Source of the DNA: Phyllobacteriaceae bacterium
Lineage (GTDB): Bacteria > Pseudomonadota > Alphaproteobacteria > Rhizobiales > Rhizobiaceae
Assembly: GCA_024742765.1 (NCBI GenBank)
Contig: JANSXT010000004.1
Coordinates: 1 to 64,000 of the forward strand
DNA length: 64,000 bases
Reading direction: 5' to 3'
The stretch's first letter is position 1; each line of letters begins with the position of its first letter. The notes beneath the pieces are model-generated. The model worked only from the letters and a program-made list of their open reading frames with translations. It was not told the DNA's origin and made no database searches. Below are positions 9,426 to 19,619 of this stretch, one piece after another. The translations under genes were made by a program, and so were the position numbers.

Positions 9426-10150
9426 TCGCGACAGCGCCGGCGCTGTCGCATCACGGGCGCCTTGGCGGCCTGGTGATCCTCGCTGCGTTGGCGCTGATGG
9501 TCTGGACGGGATCAAAGGCCAACGCGCAATCGCAATGCGCGCTGTCGCTGGTCCTGGCCATCGATGTCTCATCGAGCGTCGACGAGCGCGATTATCGGCT
9601 GCAGATGGACGGCCTGGCCAATGCGTTGCGCGACGAGACCGTGCGCCGTGCGATCGCGCAGGTCGGCGGCATACAGGTGACGGCCTTCGAATGGAGCGGC
9701 CGCCGCCAACAGGTCGAGATCGTTCCTTGGACCTTTGTTGCGGGCGACGAGACCGTTTTCGCGCTCGCCGATCGTCTGCAAGGTCATCCCCGGCGATACC
9801 AAGAGTTTCCCACTGCGCTCGGCTATGCGCTGGGCCATGCGGCCGGCCGTTTCGGGGCCGCGCCGCTGCGCTGTACGCGGCATGTGATCGACGTCTCGGG
9901 CGATGGCGTCAACAATGAAGGGTTCGGGCCCGGCCCGGCCTATGCGAACTTCCCGTTCGATGATGTCCAGGTCAATGGGCTGGTGATCGCCGGAGCGGAC
10001 CCCGATCCGGTCGCCTATTACCGCAACGAGGTGTTGTTCGGGCCGGGCGCGTTCATGGAGGTGGCCAACGGGTTCGCCGATTTCGAGGCGGCGATGAAGC
10101 GCAAGCTGCTGCGCGAGATCGTCGGTGGCGCCTTGTCCGGCCTGAAATGA
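9422..10150 (+). CDS. DUF1194 domain-containing protein (VWA-like)
   Basis: CALSLVLAIDVSSSVDERDYRLQMDGLANALRD...CTRHVIDVSGDGVNNEG; GTG start overlapping previous stop. Confidence 0.85.
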   Translation: MIATAPALSHHGRLGGLVILAALALMVWTGSKANAQSQCALSLVLAIDVSSSVDERDYRLQMDGLANALRDETVRRAIAQVGGIQVTAFEWSGRRQQVEIVPWTFVAGDETVFALADRLQGHPRRYQEFPTALGYALGHAAGRFGAAPLRCTRHVIDVSGDGVNNEGFGPGPAYANFPFDDVQVNGLVIAGADPDPVAYYRNEVLFGPGAFMEVANGFADFEAAMKRKLLREIVGGALSGLK

Positions 10151-10162
10151 CGCAATCCCGTT

Positions 10163-10585
10163 TCAGCCCGCCGATGCCTCGATATGGGCCATGTCGTCGT
10201 CGGAAAGACCGAAATGATGGCCGAGTTCGTGGATCAGCACGTGAGTGACGATGTCGCCCAGTGTCTCGTCATTCTCGGCCCAATAGTCGAGGATGGCGCG
10301 GCGATAGAGCGTGATCCGGTTGGCCTGCTCGCCGGTGGCCGGGTTCCATAGTTCGGCAATGCCGCGCCCCTCGAACAGGCCCAGCAGGTCAAACGGTGTT
10401 TCAAGGCCCAGATCGTCGGCGATCTCTTCGGTCGGATAGTCGGCGATGCGGATTTGCACGTCACCGGTCAGGGCGCGGAATTCGGCCGGAAGATGCGCAT
10501 AGGCTTCGCGCGCGATCTGCTCGACCTCGGCCAAGCCCGGCGCGAAGCGATCCTTCCAGTCTGTCTTGGGGTCATAGATGCCCAT
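10163..10585 (-). CDS. Metallopeptidase family protein (zincin-like)
   Basis: VTHVLIHELGHHFGLSDDDMAHIE zinc-binding motif. Confidence 0.88.
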   Translation of the reverse strand: MGIYDPKTDWKDRFAPGLAEVEQIAREAYAHLPAEFRALTGDVQIRIADYPTEEIADDLGLETPFDLLGLFEGRGIAELWNPATGEQANRITLYRRAILDYWAENDETLGDIVTHVLIHELGHHFGLSDDDMAHIEASAG

Positions 10586-11196
10586 GGCGCCGCCGGTTAC
10601 ACCCAACACTGCTCGGTTGCGGAAAACTTCATATATGCAGACGGGAAGCATTTGGAAAGATGATCGCCTGCCAGATGCGGCCGGCGCACAAATGAGGAAG
10701 GCGGTCGCCTAAGCTCCCGCCCCCCTGCATTTTCCGGGTCCGAACCGGCCCTTCGGCCTGTCCGCCTTGCGGCGGTCGGCATCCGCGCCGGCCGTCCCGC
10801 AGAACCGGACTGCCTGATCGCAAGGACCAAGCCTTCCGCACCGCTCCGACTTTGCCCGAAGGCTCCGCCGGACGTATTTTCTTCGCGCCCTGGCTGGCGC
10901 TAGGCAATCCCGTCCGAAGACATGAATGCCGGTCGGAATTTCTTGGGACTTGCATCCGCAATCAACCCCTCGACTTCCACCCGAAAGCAAAAGCCGCCTG
11001 TCCCGAAGGACTGGAACAATCGATCCGCATTCCGTTGAAAGATCGCTTCCCGATTGCCTGTATGAATACTCTCGCAACATGGCCCGTCTGTCGAGTCGGG
11101 TGGCTTTCGGGGATGTGGATGGCTGTGCAAAACCCGGCGCGCGTGACCATCATCTTTTGAATTCAACAATCTGCGCCTTAGCGCTCTGTGGACAGA

Positions 11197-12609
11197 TCAG
11201 CGGCTTTTCGCTGCCGGCACGGACTGGTCGGTGTTGGGCCCTATCGCCGATGCACGATCGTTGATGGTTTCGCGCACCGCTTCCCAAAGAAGCGAGAAGG
11301 ATTGGAAGCCCTCGTCGGTCACCTCGTCGGTGTCCAGCGCGCGGACGACCGTATGAAGGACGGCGTTCAGTTCGTCCTTCAGCATGGACAGTTCGGCACG
11401 GTCGGCGGCCTTTGCCGCCCGTTCCTGGATGTCGAGCAGTTGGTAGTTGTAGACGTCGGCGCGGTTCTTCTGGTTGGCGACGAAACGTGACCGGAGTGCC
11501 AACATTCCCGAGACCAGTCCCGTCATGATCATTACGAGCAAGGCCAGAGGCTCGGCGTTTTCCTGGACGAAGCTGGGCTCGTCGCGGTTGAAGAAGGCCT
11601 CGGCCCCTTCATGCAGTGGCACCGAAAGACCGCGGGCCGTGTCGGGTGCGGTGATCGCCGATGCCAGCGCGAAGCGGATCGTCAAATCCAACCGGTGCTC
11701 GAACAGGACGCGGGTGAGTTCGCGGATCGCTTCGGCATCGACATCGGCGCGGGTGACCAGAACCCGCGCGACGCCGAGCGTCGGGGTTCGGCCGGTGGGA
11801 ACGGGCAATGCGCCCGTCAATCCGCCCATCGGAACAGTGGCAGGGTTCAGAAACGGCCGTTTGACCGCGATCGCATCGGCCTGCCGGATCGGAATGTAGC
11901 GCAGTTTCAGGCCGGTGAGCTGAGCGTCCTCGAACATGCGGATCAGTTGCCGGTCGCGCATCGACCGGACCGCGAAAAGCGCATCGACATCGCCGCTGAG
12001 CAGTCGGTCGGCACCGTCGACAAAAGGCTCAGCTGTCCAGTCAAAGTCGCCGATCGGCAGATCATAATGGTCGCCGACCACCCAGAAGGAGCGGAAATTG
12101 GCAGTATCGAAATCCGGGATCGAGACACTGATGCGGTCCAAATCATGGACCGAAAAGGCCGGCACATCGTCGCGGACGATCAGGTGAAACAGGTCCGGAT
12201 AAAGGTTGGCGATGCCGCGAATGTCAGTGAAGACCGGCGTATCGGCGCGGATCACCGCCGCATCGATCCGCTTGGCGTTCAAAAGCGCGATGTTCTGCGA
12301 CGCGTCGCGCGAGGTGATGACCCTGAGGCGAAGCGTGTCGGAATGGCGTTCGATGACCTCGGCGGTCTCGCGCATGAGCGTATAGGCATCCGAGCCCGCA
12401 GGCCCGGTCGCCACGGTGAGCATGGCCGGGGCCGGGTCGCGGGTGATCCATTGCCAGGTCAGGAAAAGGGCACCGGCGATGACGGCGAGGCTGATCAGTG
12501 TGCCGCGCCGAACAAGCCGTTGCCGGCGTGAGCGGACGTTGGCCGACGAGACTGTCCGCCGTTTTTCGGCAACGGGCCTTTCGTCTTTGCGTGGATCGCC
12601 CTTGTTCAT
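11197..12609 (-). CDS. TAXI family solute-binding protein with flanking TM segments
   Basis: TVATGPAGSDAYTLMRETAEVIERHSDTLRLRVITSRDASQNIALLNAKRIDAAVIRAD; N- and C-terminal hydrophobic segments. Confidence 0.85.
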   Translation of the reverse strand: MNKGDPRKDERPVAEKRRTVSSANVRSRRQRLVRRGTLISLAVIAGALFLTWQWITRDPAPAMLTVATGPAGSDAYTLMRETAEVIERHSDTLRLRVITSRDASQNIALLNAKRIDAAVIRADTPVFTDIRGIANLYPDLFHLIVRDDVPAFSVHDLDRISVSIPDFDTANFRSFWVVGDHYDLPIGDFDWTAEPFVDGADRLLSGDVDALFAVRSMRDRQLIRMFEDAQLTGLKLRYIPIRQADAIAVKRPFLNPATVPMGGLTGALPVPTGRTPTLGVARVLVTRADVDAEAIRELTRVLFEHRLDLTIRFALASAITAPDTARGLSVPLHEGAEAFFNRDEPSFVQENAEPLALLVMIMTGLVSGMLALRSRFVANQKNRADVYNYQLLDIQERAAKAADRAELSMLKDELNAVLHTVVRALDTDEVTDEGFQSFSLLWEAVRETINDRASAIGPNTDQSVPAAKSR

Positions 12610-12628
12610 CGGCCCATCCCGAGCCTGT

Positions 12629-13855
12629 TCAGGTGCCGCGGTCGCGGGCGGCCAGCGTGCGAAGACGCAGGGCGTTCAGACGAATGAACCCGGCCGCGTC
12701 CTTCTGATCGTAGGCGCCGCGGTCATCCTCGAAGGTCACCAGCGCATCGTCATACAAAGACGCATCGGACTTGCGGCCCGTGACGATCACATTGCCCTTG
12801 TAGAGCTTGAGACGGACCGTGCCCTCCACGCGTTTCTGGCTTTCGTCGATCGCCGCCTGCAACATCAGACGCTCCGGCGAGAACCAGAAACCGTTATAGA
12901 TCAGCTCGGCATAGCGCGGCATCAGTTCGTCTTTCAGATGCGCCGCGCCGCGATCGAGCGTGACCGACTCGATGGCGCGATGTGCCGCGAGAAGGATCGT
13001 ACCGCCGGGCGTCTCATAGACACCGCGCGACTTCATGCCGACAAAGCGGTTCTCGACCAGATCGATACGGCCGATCCCGTTGTCGCGGCCCAGATCGTTG
13101 AGCGCCGCCAGAAGCGTCGCCGGGCTCATTGGCTTGCCATCGAGCGCGACGGCGTCGCCCTTTTCGAAGGAGATTTCGATGTCGGTCGGCTCGTCGGGTG
13201 CGTCCATCGGCGAGACCGAACGCATATGGACATATTCGGGCGGCTCCGCCCACGGGTCTTCCAGAACCTTGCCCTCCGAGGAGGAGTGCAGAAGGTTCGC
13301 ATCCACCGAGAATGGCGCCTCGCCCTGCTTGTCCTTGGGCACGGGAATCTGGTGCTTTTCGGCAAAGTCGATCAGATCTGTGCGGGACTTGAAGGCCCAG
13401 TCGCGCCACGGCGCGATGACCTTGATGTCCGGATCAAGCGCATAGGCGGACAGTTCGAAACGGACCTGGTCGTTGCCCTTGCCGGTTGCGCCATGGGCAA
13501 TGGCGTCCGCGCCGGTTGCGGCGGCGATCTCGACCAGCCGCTTGGAAATCAGCGGTCGTGCGATCGACGTGCCAAGAAGATAGATGCCCTCATAGACCGC
13601 ATTGGCACGGAACATGGGGAAGACGAAGTCGCGCACGAACTCCTCGCGCAGATCCTCGATGTAGATCTCGCGGATGCCGAGCATTTCGGCCTTGCGGCGC
13701 GCCGGCTCCAATTCGTCACCCTGGCCGAGATTGGCGGTGAAAGTGACCACCTCGGCGCCAAGCTCGGTCTGCAGCCATTTGAGGATGATCGAGGTGTCCA
13801 GCCCGCCGGAATAGGCGAGCACCACCTTGTTGATGTTCTTCAGGTCGATGGACAT
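12629..13855 (-). CDS. argG: Argininosuccinate synthase
   Basis: [49 protein letters not shown]. Confidence 0.97.
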   Translation of the reverse strand: MSIDLKNINKVVLAYSGGLDTSIILKWLQTELGAEVVTFTANLGQGDELEPARRKAEMLGIREIYIEDLREEFVRDFVFPMFRANAVYEGIYLLGTSIARPLISKRLVEIAAATGADAIAHGATGKGNDQVRFELSAYALDPDIKVIAPWRDWAFKSRTDLIDFAEKHQIPVPKDKQGEAPFSVDANLLHSSSEGKVLEDPWAEPPEYVHMRSVSPMDAPDEPTDIEISFEKGDAVALDGKPMSPATLLAALNDLGRDNGIGRIDLVENRFVGMKSRGVYETPGGTILLAAHRAIESVTLDRGAAHLKDELMPRYAELIYNGFWFSPERLMLQAAIDESQKRVEGTVRLKLYKGNVIVTGRKSDASLYDDALVTFEDDRGAYDQKDAAGFIRLNALRLRTLAARDRGT

Positions 13856-14053
13856 GGAATTTCCGTGAAAAGTGCGAGTGTCGGCGACGCTTTGCGCGCC
13901 GGCGCGCACCATATTGGGTTTCCGTCGGGGCGCAAGTTCGCCGAAGGAGGAAATCCGGCGGTGGCGCGCTTGCCCCTGCTGCAAGTTCCGGGTTGCTTTG
14001 CGGCCTGGTCCGGCCTTCAATGCCTGGACTGGCGAAACCGAGAGTGACGACCG

Positions 14054-14701
14054 ATGAGCGCTTTCATACCCGATGCGACGATCCTGGCGCAGTTCGCCCT
14101 TGCCGCAGCCATCCTCGCGATCACGCCAGGACCGGACATGGCGCTCTATGTCGGTCGTTCGATCACCCATTCGCGCGCGGCGGGCCTTGCCTGTTTCGCC
14201 GGCGCGGCGACGGGAATTCTGGTGCACACCATGTTGGTGGCGCTGGGCCTTTCCGCCCTGCTGGTGGCGGCGCCGACGGCGTTCCTCGTCCTCAAGGTGA
14301 TCGGCGCGGCCTATCTGATCTGTCTTGCATGGCAGGCCATCCGGCACGGCTCGTCCTTTTCGCCGCGCTCGGGCAGGAACGCCGAGGCGGGATCGCTGTG
14401 GGGCCATTATCTGACCGGTATCGGGATCAACATCCTCAACCCCAAGATTGCCCTTTTCTTTCTGACCTTCCTGCCGCAATTCGTGTCCGCCAGCGATCCC
14501 AACGCGCCGGGAAAGCTGGTTTTCCTCGGCCTGTTCTTCCTCGTCATCGCCATTCCGATCATCCTGCCGATGATCTTCGCCGCCGACCGGTTCGCTGCCG
14601 CGCTGCGCGCCCGGCCGCGCGTCACGCGGACGCTGGACTGGCTGTTTGCCGGCGTGTTCGGCGCATTTGCGGTAAAGATCCTGACGGCGCAGGCGCGCTG
14701 A
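14054..14701 (+). CDS. LysE family translocator
   Basis: [37 protein letters not shown]; multi-TM. Confidence 0.92.
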   Translation: MSAFIPDATILAQFALAAAILAITPGPDMALYVGRSITHSRAAGLACFAGAATGILVHTMLVALGLSALLVAAPTAFLVLKVIGAAYLICLAWQAIRHGSSFSPRSGRNAEAGSLWGHYLTGIGINILNPKIALFFLTFLPQFVSASDPNAPGKLVFLGLFFLVIAIPIILPMIFAADRFAAALRARPRVTRTLDWLFAGVFGAFAVKILTAQAR

Positions 14702-14791
14702 CCGCAACCGTCCGAGGCGGCCTGTTTCCATCATGGTTCGGGCGCACTATTGCTGGCACAGGCGCAAAAGGCGATTCGCGAGCGGTGCGGT

Positions 14792-15451
14792 TTGATCAGA
14801 TTTGACAATGTGGGGCTGCGCTACGGGCTGGAGCCGGAGGTTCTGTCCGATGTGTCGTTTCACATTCCGGCGCAGTCCTTCCAGTTCCTGACCGGGCCGT
14901 CCGGCGCGGGCAAGACCTCCTTGCTGCGCCTGTTGTTCATGTCGCTGCGGCCGACACGCGGCCAGATCACATTGTTCGGCAAGGATGTCCTGTCGCTCGA
15001 CCGTCATGAGATGCCGATGCTGCGGCGCCGGATCGGCGTCGTGTTCCAGGACTTTCGGCTGCTGAGCCACATGACCATCTTCGAAAATGTCGCGCTTCCC
15101 CTGCGGGTGCGGGGCAAGGAGGTGGCCAGCTATCGGCGCGATGTCAGCGAACTGCTCGACTGGGTCGGGCTCGGCGACAAGCTCAACGCTCTGCCGCCAG
15201 TGCTGTCGGGCGGCGAAAAACAGCGGGTTGCGATTGCCCGCGCATTAATTGACCAGCCCGAGATCTTGCTGGCCGACGAGCCGACCGGCAATGTCGATCC
15301 GCCGATGGCGCGGCGGCTGCTGCGGCTCTTCATCGAACTCAACCGCTCGGGCACGGCGGTGGTCATCGCGACCCACGATCTTGGCCTGATGGAGCAGGTG
15401 GATGCGCGGCGCATGATCCTCTCCAACGGACATCTGGATGTGTTCGGATGA
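14792..15451 (+). CDS. ftsE: Cell division ATP-binding protein FtsE
   Basis: ABC ATPase: FLTGPSGAGKTSLLRLLFMSLRPTRGQI...LSGGEKQRVAIARAL; followed by ftsX. TTG start inferred. Confidence 0.92.
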   Translation: MIRFDNVGLRYGLEPEVLSDVSFHIPAQSFQFLTGPSGAGKTSLLRLLFMSLRPTRGQITLFGKDVLSLDRHEMPMLRRRIGVVFQDFRLLSHMTIFENVALPLRVRGKEVASYRRDVSELLDWVGLGDKLNALPPVLSGGEKQRVAIARALIDQPEILLADEPTGNVDPPMARRLLRLFIELNRSGTAVVIATHDLGLMEQVDARRMILSNGHLDVFG

Positions 15452-16395
15452 GCGGTCAGGACACCCAGCCCCTTCCGCCGGCCTCGCCCATCGTCCCGCC
15501 GGGCAACATTGCCGGTCAGGCGATGGCGCTGGTCGTTGCCATCATGTCTTTCCTCGCTTGCCTGACGGTCGGCGGCGTCTCGCTCGTCGGCCAGAGCGCG
15601 GCCACGTGGCAAAGCCAGATTTCGCGCGAGGCGACGGTTCAGATCCGGCCGGCGCGCGACTTCGACATCGAAACCGCACTGGCCGAGGCGCAGGCGATCG
15701 CCGCCGATTATGACGGGGTGCGCTCGGCACGGATCATCGACCGCGAGGAGACGCTGGGCCTTCTGGAGCCCTGGCTCGGCAGCGGGCTGGGGCTCGACGA
15801 ACTGCCGGTGCCGCGCCTTGTCGTGATCACCATCGACGAGACGGCGCCGCCGGACTTTGCCGGCATGCGCGCGGCGATCACGGAAGCGGTGCCCAATGCG
15901 ACGCTCGACGATCATCGTGCGTGGGTGGGGCGGCTCGTGGCGATGGCGCGCACGACGACGCTGGCCGGCCTCGCCGTCCTGGCTCTGGTGATGGTCGCGC
16001 TGGTGATGACGGTCGTCTTCGCCACACGCGGTGCCCTCGCCGGCAATCACGATGTGATCGAGGTGTTGCACTTTGTCGGCGCGCGTGCCGGCTTTATCGC
16101 GCGGCAGTTCGAGCGCCGCTTTCTAATCATTGGCCTGCAGGGCGCGGCTGCCGGCGGCCTTGCGGCGGTGGCGGTTTTTCTTGTCACGGGATTCTGGGCG
16201 AGCCGAAACCTGACGAGTGCCGAGACCGAACAATTGTCCGCCTTTTTCGGCGATTTCTCGATGGGTGCCGTTGCCTATGTGGGCGTGGGTTTGGTGGTCG
16301 TTTTGGTTGGCACGCTGACCATGGTGACGACCCGGGTCACGGTCCTGCGTGTTCTTTACGAGATCGACGAGAAGCGCGCCGATCCGTCGCTTTGA
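15448..16395 (+). CDS. ftsX: Cell division protein FtsX (ABC transporter permease)
   Basis: Four-TM FtsX-like; GNHDVIEVLHFVGARAGFIARQFERRF; overlaps ftsE stop. Confidence 0.9.
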   Translation: MSGQDTQPLPPASPIVPPGNIAGQAMALVVAIMSFLACLTVGGVSLVGQSAATWQSQISREATVQIRPARDFDIETALAEAQAIAADYDGVRSARIIDREETLGLLEPWLGSGLGLDELPVPRLVVITIDETAPPDFAGMRAAITEAVPNATLDDHRAWVGRLVAMARTTTLAGLAVLALVMVALVMTVVFATRGALAGNHDVIEVLHFVGARAGFIARQFERRFLIIGLQGAAAGGLAAVAVFLVTGFWASRNLTSAETEQLSAFFGDFSMGAVAYVGVGLVVVLVGTLTMVTTRVTVLRVLYEIDEKRADPSL

Positions 16396-16519
16396 GGCCT
16401 GCCGGCACTGGCGCGCGCTCTGTACCACGGCAAAATGTCGGTGATGGCGTATTGCGAACGGCGGCGGCGGCTGTTTTTTGGTCTACCGCGCGCCGCAATT
16501 GCGGACTAGGGTTCGACAC

Positions 16520-17179
16520 ATGTCGGACAGCGAAAACATCGACAAGGCGACCGGTGTGCTCGAACCCCGGCCGGGCCGCATTGCCGGGCGCATGCATCGG
16601 CTGCGCGACCTTCTCGTTGCTCTGGCGGCGTTGGCGCTGATTGCGATCGTGGTCGGGTTTTTCGTTTTTGCCGGGCGTGTCGGCGGGCAGACCGAGAACC
16701 GGCCGGCCGCAGTCTCCGCCGATGCAATCGTCGTCCTGACGGGCGGCCGTGCCCGGCTCGAACCGGCGGTCACCTTGTTGCGTCAGAAGCGCGGCGCGCG
16801 GCTTTTGATCAGCGGCGTCGATACCGACATCAGCGACGCCACGCTGCGCCGCACGCTGGGTATCGATGCCGACTTGTTTGAATGCTGCATCGACATCGAC
16901 CGCGAGGCGCTCGACACGCGGGGAAACGCCGAGAGCAGCGCCGCCTGGGCACGGCGCAACGGCTATGCAAGCCTGATTGTGGTGACCAACGATTATCACC
17001 TGCCCCGGTCGATGCTTGAGATGCGCAGCGCACTGCCCGACGTGGCGATCGTGCCCTACCCGGTCGTCAACACCGAGGCGGATGCCGACGATTTGGCCGC
17101 GTTCGCGGACCGGTACCGTGTGCTTTTCGGCGAGTATGCCAAATATCTGGTGGCGCGGGCGCGAACCCTTTCCTTCTAG
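16520..17179 (+). CDS. YdcF family protein (DUF218)
   Basis: ADAIVVLTGGRARLEPAVTLLRQKRGARLLISGV...VVTNDYHLPRSMLEMR. Confidence 0.88.
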   Translation: MSDSENIDKATGVLEPRPGRIAGRMHRLRDLLVALAALALIAIVVGFFVFAGRVGGQTENRPAAVSADAIVVLTGGRARLEPAVTLLRQKRGARLLISGVDTDISDATLRRTLGIDADLFECCIDIDREALDTRGNAESSAAWARRNGYASLIVVTNDYHLPRSMLEMRSALPDVAIVPYPVVNTEADADDLAAFADRYRVLFGEYAKYLVARARTLSF

Positions 17180-17243
17180 CTGTCAAGCGGGTTAAGAGGG
17201 CAGTCGCCCGCCGCGCCGCCATCGGTTCCGCAAGGTTCGCCCC

Positions 17244-18050
17244 GTGCTCGTCATCCGGTCCTTTCTGTTCAATCTGGCCTTTTATGCGAACAATGTCGTC
17301 CAGATGATCTTCTGGACGCCGTTCTATTTTCTCGGCCCGCGCAGCTTTGCCTGGTGGATCGTCCGGTTCTGGTCGCGCACCCATCTGTGGCTGATGAAGG
17401 TGATCGCCGGCACCGACCATGTTGTGCGCGGGCGCGAGAAACTGCCCCGGGGCGGTTACATCATCGCGCCCAAGCACCAGTCAGCATGGGACACGATCGC
17501 CTTCCTGCCCTGGTGGCCGGATCCGATCTACATTCTCAAGCGCGAACTGATGTGGATCCCGTTGTTTGGCTGGTACATTGCGCGCATGAAGATGATCGCC
17601 ATCGATCGCGGCAATCGCGAACAGGCGATCCGGTCGATCAATGCCAGCGCGCAGCGGGCCGTCGAAGATGGGCGCCAGATCATTATCTATCCGGAGGGCA
17701 CGCGCCGGCCGCCGGGCGCCGAGCCGTCCTACAAGAGCGGTATTGCCCACATTTACGACAAGCTGGACGTGCCGGTCGTGCCCATTGCCCACATGGCCGG
17801 CCTTTACTGGCCGCGGCGCAAATTCCTGCGCCATCCGGGACTGATCGAGGTCGAGGTGCTCGATCCGATCCAGCCGGGATTGACCCGATCCGCCTTCATG
17901 GCCGAACTGGAACGGCGAACGGAAGAAGCGTGCGACCGGCTGTTGCTGCGCGCTGTCGAGGGGCCCAACCCGCCGCCCCTGCCGCCATCGGCGCAAGCCC
18001 GGCTCGACGCGATCAGGGCGCGGCAGGCCGCCGATCCAGACGCTGCCTGA
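17244..18050 (+). CDS. plsC: 1-acyl-sn-glycerol-3-phosphate acyltransferase
   Basis: IIAPKHQSAWDTIAFLPW...IIIYPEGTRRPPGAEPSYKSG. Confidence 0.92.
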   Translation: MLVIRSFLFNLAFYANNVVQMIFWTPFYFLGPRSFAWWIVRFWSRTHLWLMKVIAGTDHVVRGREKLPRGGYIIAPKHQSAWDTIAFLPWWPDPIYILKRELMWIPLFGWYIARMKMIAIDRGNREQAIRSINASAQRAVEDGRQIIIYPEGTRRPPGAEPSYKSGIAHIYDKLDVPVVPIAHMAGLYWPRRKFLRHPGLIEVEVLDPIQPGLTRSAFMAELERRTEEACDRLLLRAVEGPNPPPLPPSAQARLDAIRARQAADPDAA

Positions 18051-18558
18051 TGCCGTCGGCAACCGCTTCGATCCAGCGGTCGCGAATGCCCATCTCGCGC
18101 ATGTGCGCTGCGGTGTTCAGCACATAGTCTTCGTTCGGTCCGGCTTGCCCCACTGCGCCGCACACCCGCTCGATTGCTTCCTCGACCCCAAGTCGTCCGG
18201 CATATTGCTCATGATTGCGGTCGGCGACATAGGTGACCGCTTCGGCGGCCTGACCGTCCGACAGAATGATGCGGCTGCGCCGTTCCTTGTAGACATGGGT
18301 GATCAGTTCGCGTTCGCGCAGATAGGCCATCACTGCGTCCTCGTCATCCGGCATGACGCGAAAGGCAACACCGACACAGGCGCCACCCCGGTCCAGCCCC
18401 ATGACCAGACCAGGCCGTTCGCGCGTGCCGCGATGTTCAAAGGAGCGGATACACAGGCTGCGGTGATAGCCGACCAGCCGCGCACGCCTGCGTTCGGCGA
18501 AGGAAAAGCCCGGTCGCCACATCAATGACGCATAGCCGAATATCCACAATTGGTTCAT
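18013..18558 (-). CDS. Gamma-glutamylcyclotransferase (ChaC-type)
   Basis: MNQLWIFGYASLMWRPGFSFAERRRARLVGYHRSLCI; 3' end overlaps plsC convergently. Confidence 0.92.
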   Translation of the reverse strand: MNQLWIFGYASLMWRPGFSFAERRRARLVGYHRSLCIRSFEHRGTRERPGLVMGLDRGGACVGVAFRVMPDDEDAVMAYLRERELITHVYKERRSRIILSDGQAAEAVTYVADRNHEQYAGRLGVEEAIERVCGAVGQAGPNEDYVLNTAAHMREMGIRDRWIEAVADGIRQRLDRRPAAP

Positions 18559-18605
18559 AAGTGCGACGTTCGCTTGGTCGTTGGGGAAAGAAGGTTGCAG
18601 CTAGC

Positions 18606-19619
18606 ATGAGCGGGGCCGGGAAAAAACCGTCTTACAATGCCGGGCGGCGGATCGGCTGGCTGATGACCGCTATCATTGCCGCCATCGTCCTTTATTCCGC
18701 CGGCTGGTTCTGGGCGGCGGACATGGTCGACCGAACGGTGACCGCTTCGGCCAATGACGAGGACGCGTCGCTCCGCTTTTCCTGTCCCGGACAGGATGTG
18801 CGCGGCTTTCCGTTCCGGATCGGCGTCTTTTGCGACGCTTTTGAAGTGGCCGCGGTGGACGGGTCCTTTGCGGCGAGCGGCAACGCCGTGCGCTCGGCCG
18901 CGCAGATCTATGATCTCCGCCGGGTGGTCGCGGAAATCGACAGCCCCGTCACCGTCTACGACGGGACGGGGATGGCCTTTCACTTTGACTGGAGCATGGG
19001 CCGGATCAATGCGGTGGCTGCACCGGTGAACGAACGGATGGTGGCCTTCGAGGCGGATGACATACGCATCGGTCTCGACGGGGTCGGCGAGCTGGCGCGG
19101 GCCGACCGTTTGGGGCTCTTTGCGCGCGAAGCGGGGACGGCCGTGGAAGTGGCGATGCGTCCGCGCGCGCTGACGGTCGATCCGGCGCTGGTTGGCGATC
19201 TTGCGCTGCCGCCGGTCGGGCTCGATGTCGATCTGCGGCTCGAGGACTGGGCGTCCACATGGGCATCCGGCCCTGTTTCCGCCGGGACGGGAATCGTCAA
19301 CCGCGCGGCGCTGCTTCTGACCGATGATCGCGGGGTGATCATCGACGGGCCGTTCAGCCTGTCTGCCGATGGTCTGATCAGCGGCGATTTTACCGTGCGG
19401 ATTGTCGACGTGCCCGGCGTTCTGGCGGCTGCGCGCGATGTGGTTCCGGAGTTCGCGCCGCAGATCGAGACACTTGCGGCCGCGACGCCCCGCCAGGCAT
19501 CCATGCCCGACGACGAACTGTCCCTGTCCTTCACCGTGCGCGAGGGCCGTGTCTTTGCAGGGCTCCTGCCGCTCGGCCGCATTCCGCCGATCCGGCTCGA
19601 CCTGTCGTCAGGTCTGTGA
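18606..19619 (+). CDS. DUF2125 domain-containing protein
   Basis: RFSCPGQDVRGFPFRIGVFCDAFEV; single N-terminal TM. Confidence 0.82.
   Translation: MSGAGKKPSYNAGRRIGWLMTAIIAAIVLYSAGWFWAADMVDRTVTASANDEDASLRFSCPGQDVRGFPFRIGVFCDAFEVAAVDGSFAASGNAVRSAAQIYDLRRVVAEIDSPVTVYDGTGMAFHFDWSMGRINAVAAPVNERMVAFEADDIRIGLDGVGELARADRLGLFAREAGTAVEVAMRPRALTVDPALVGDLALPPVGLDVDLRLEDWASTWASGPVSAGTGIVNRAALLLTDDRGVIIDGPFSLSADGLISGDFTVRIVDVPGVLAAARDVVPEFAPQIETLAAATPRQASMPDDELSLSFTVREGRVFAGLLPLGRIPPIRLDLSSGL

Noticed and set aside
10586-11196. Possible tmRNA, RNase P RNA or SRP RNA in the orphan block
   Set aside because: I looked for the conserved motifs I know (RNase P GAGGAAAGTCC, SRP GGTCAGG...GGAAGG...AGCAG, tmRNA tag/T-arm) and did not see them; kept only as an unassigned block.
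12629-14734. 701-aa minus-strand ORF
   Set aside because: Only the C-terminal part from MSIDLKN is ArgG; the N-terminal 290 aa is low-complexity, shadow-like sequence antisense to the LysE-family gene.
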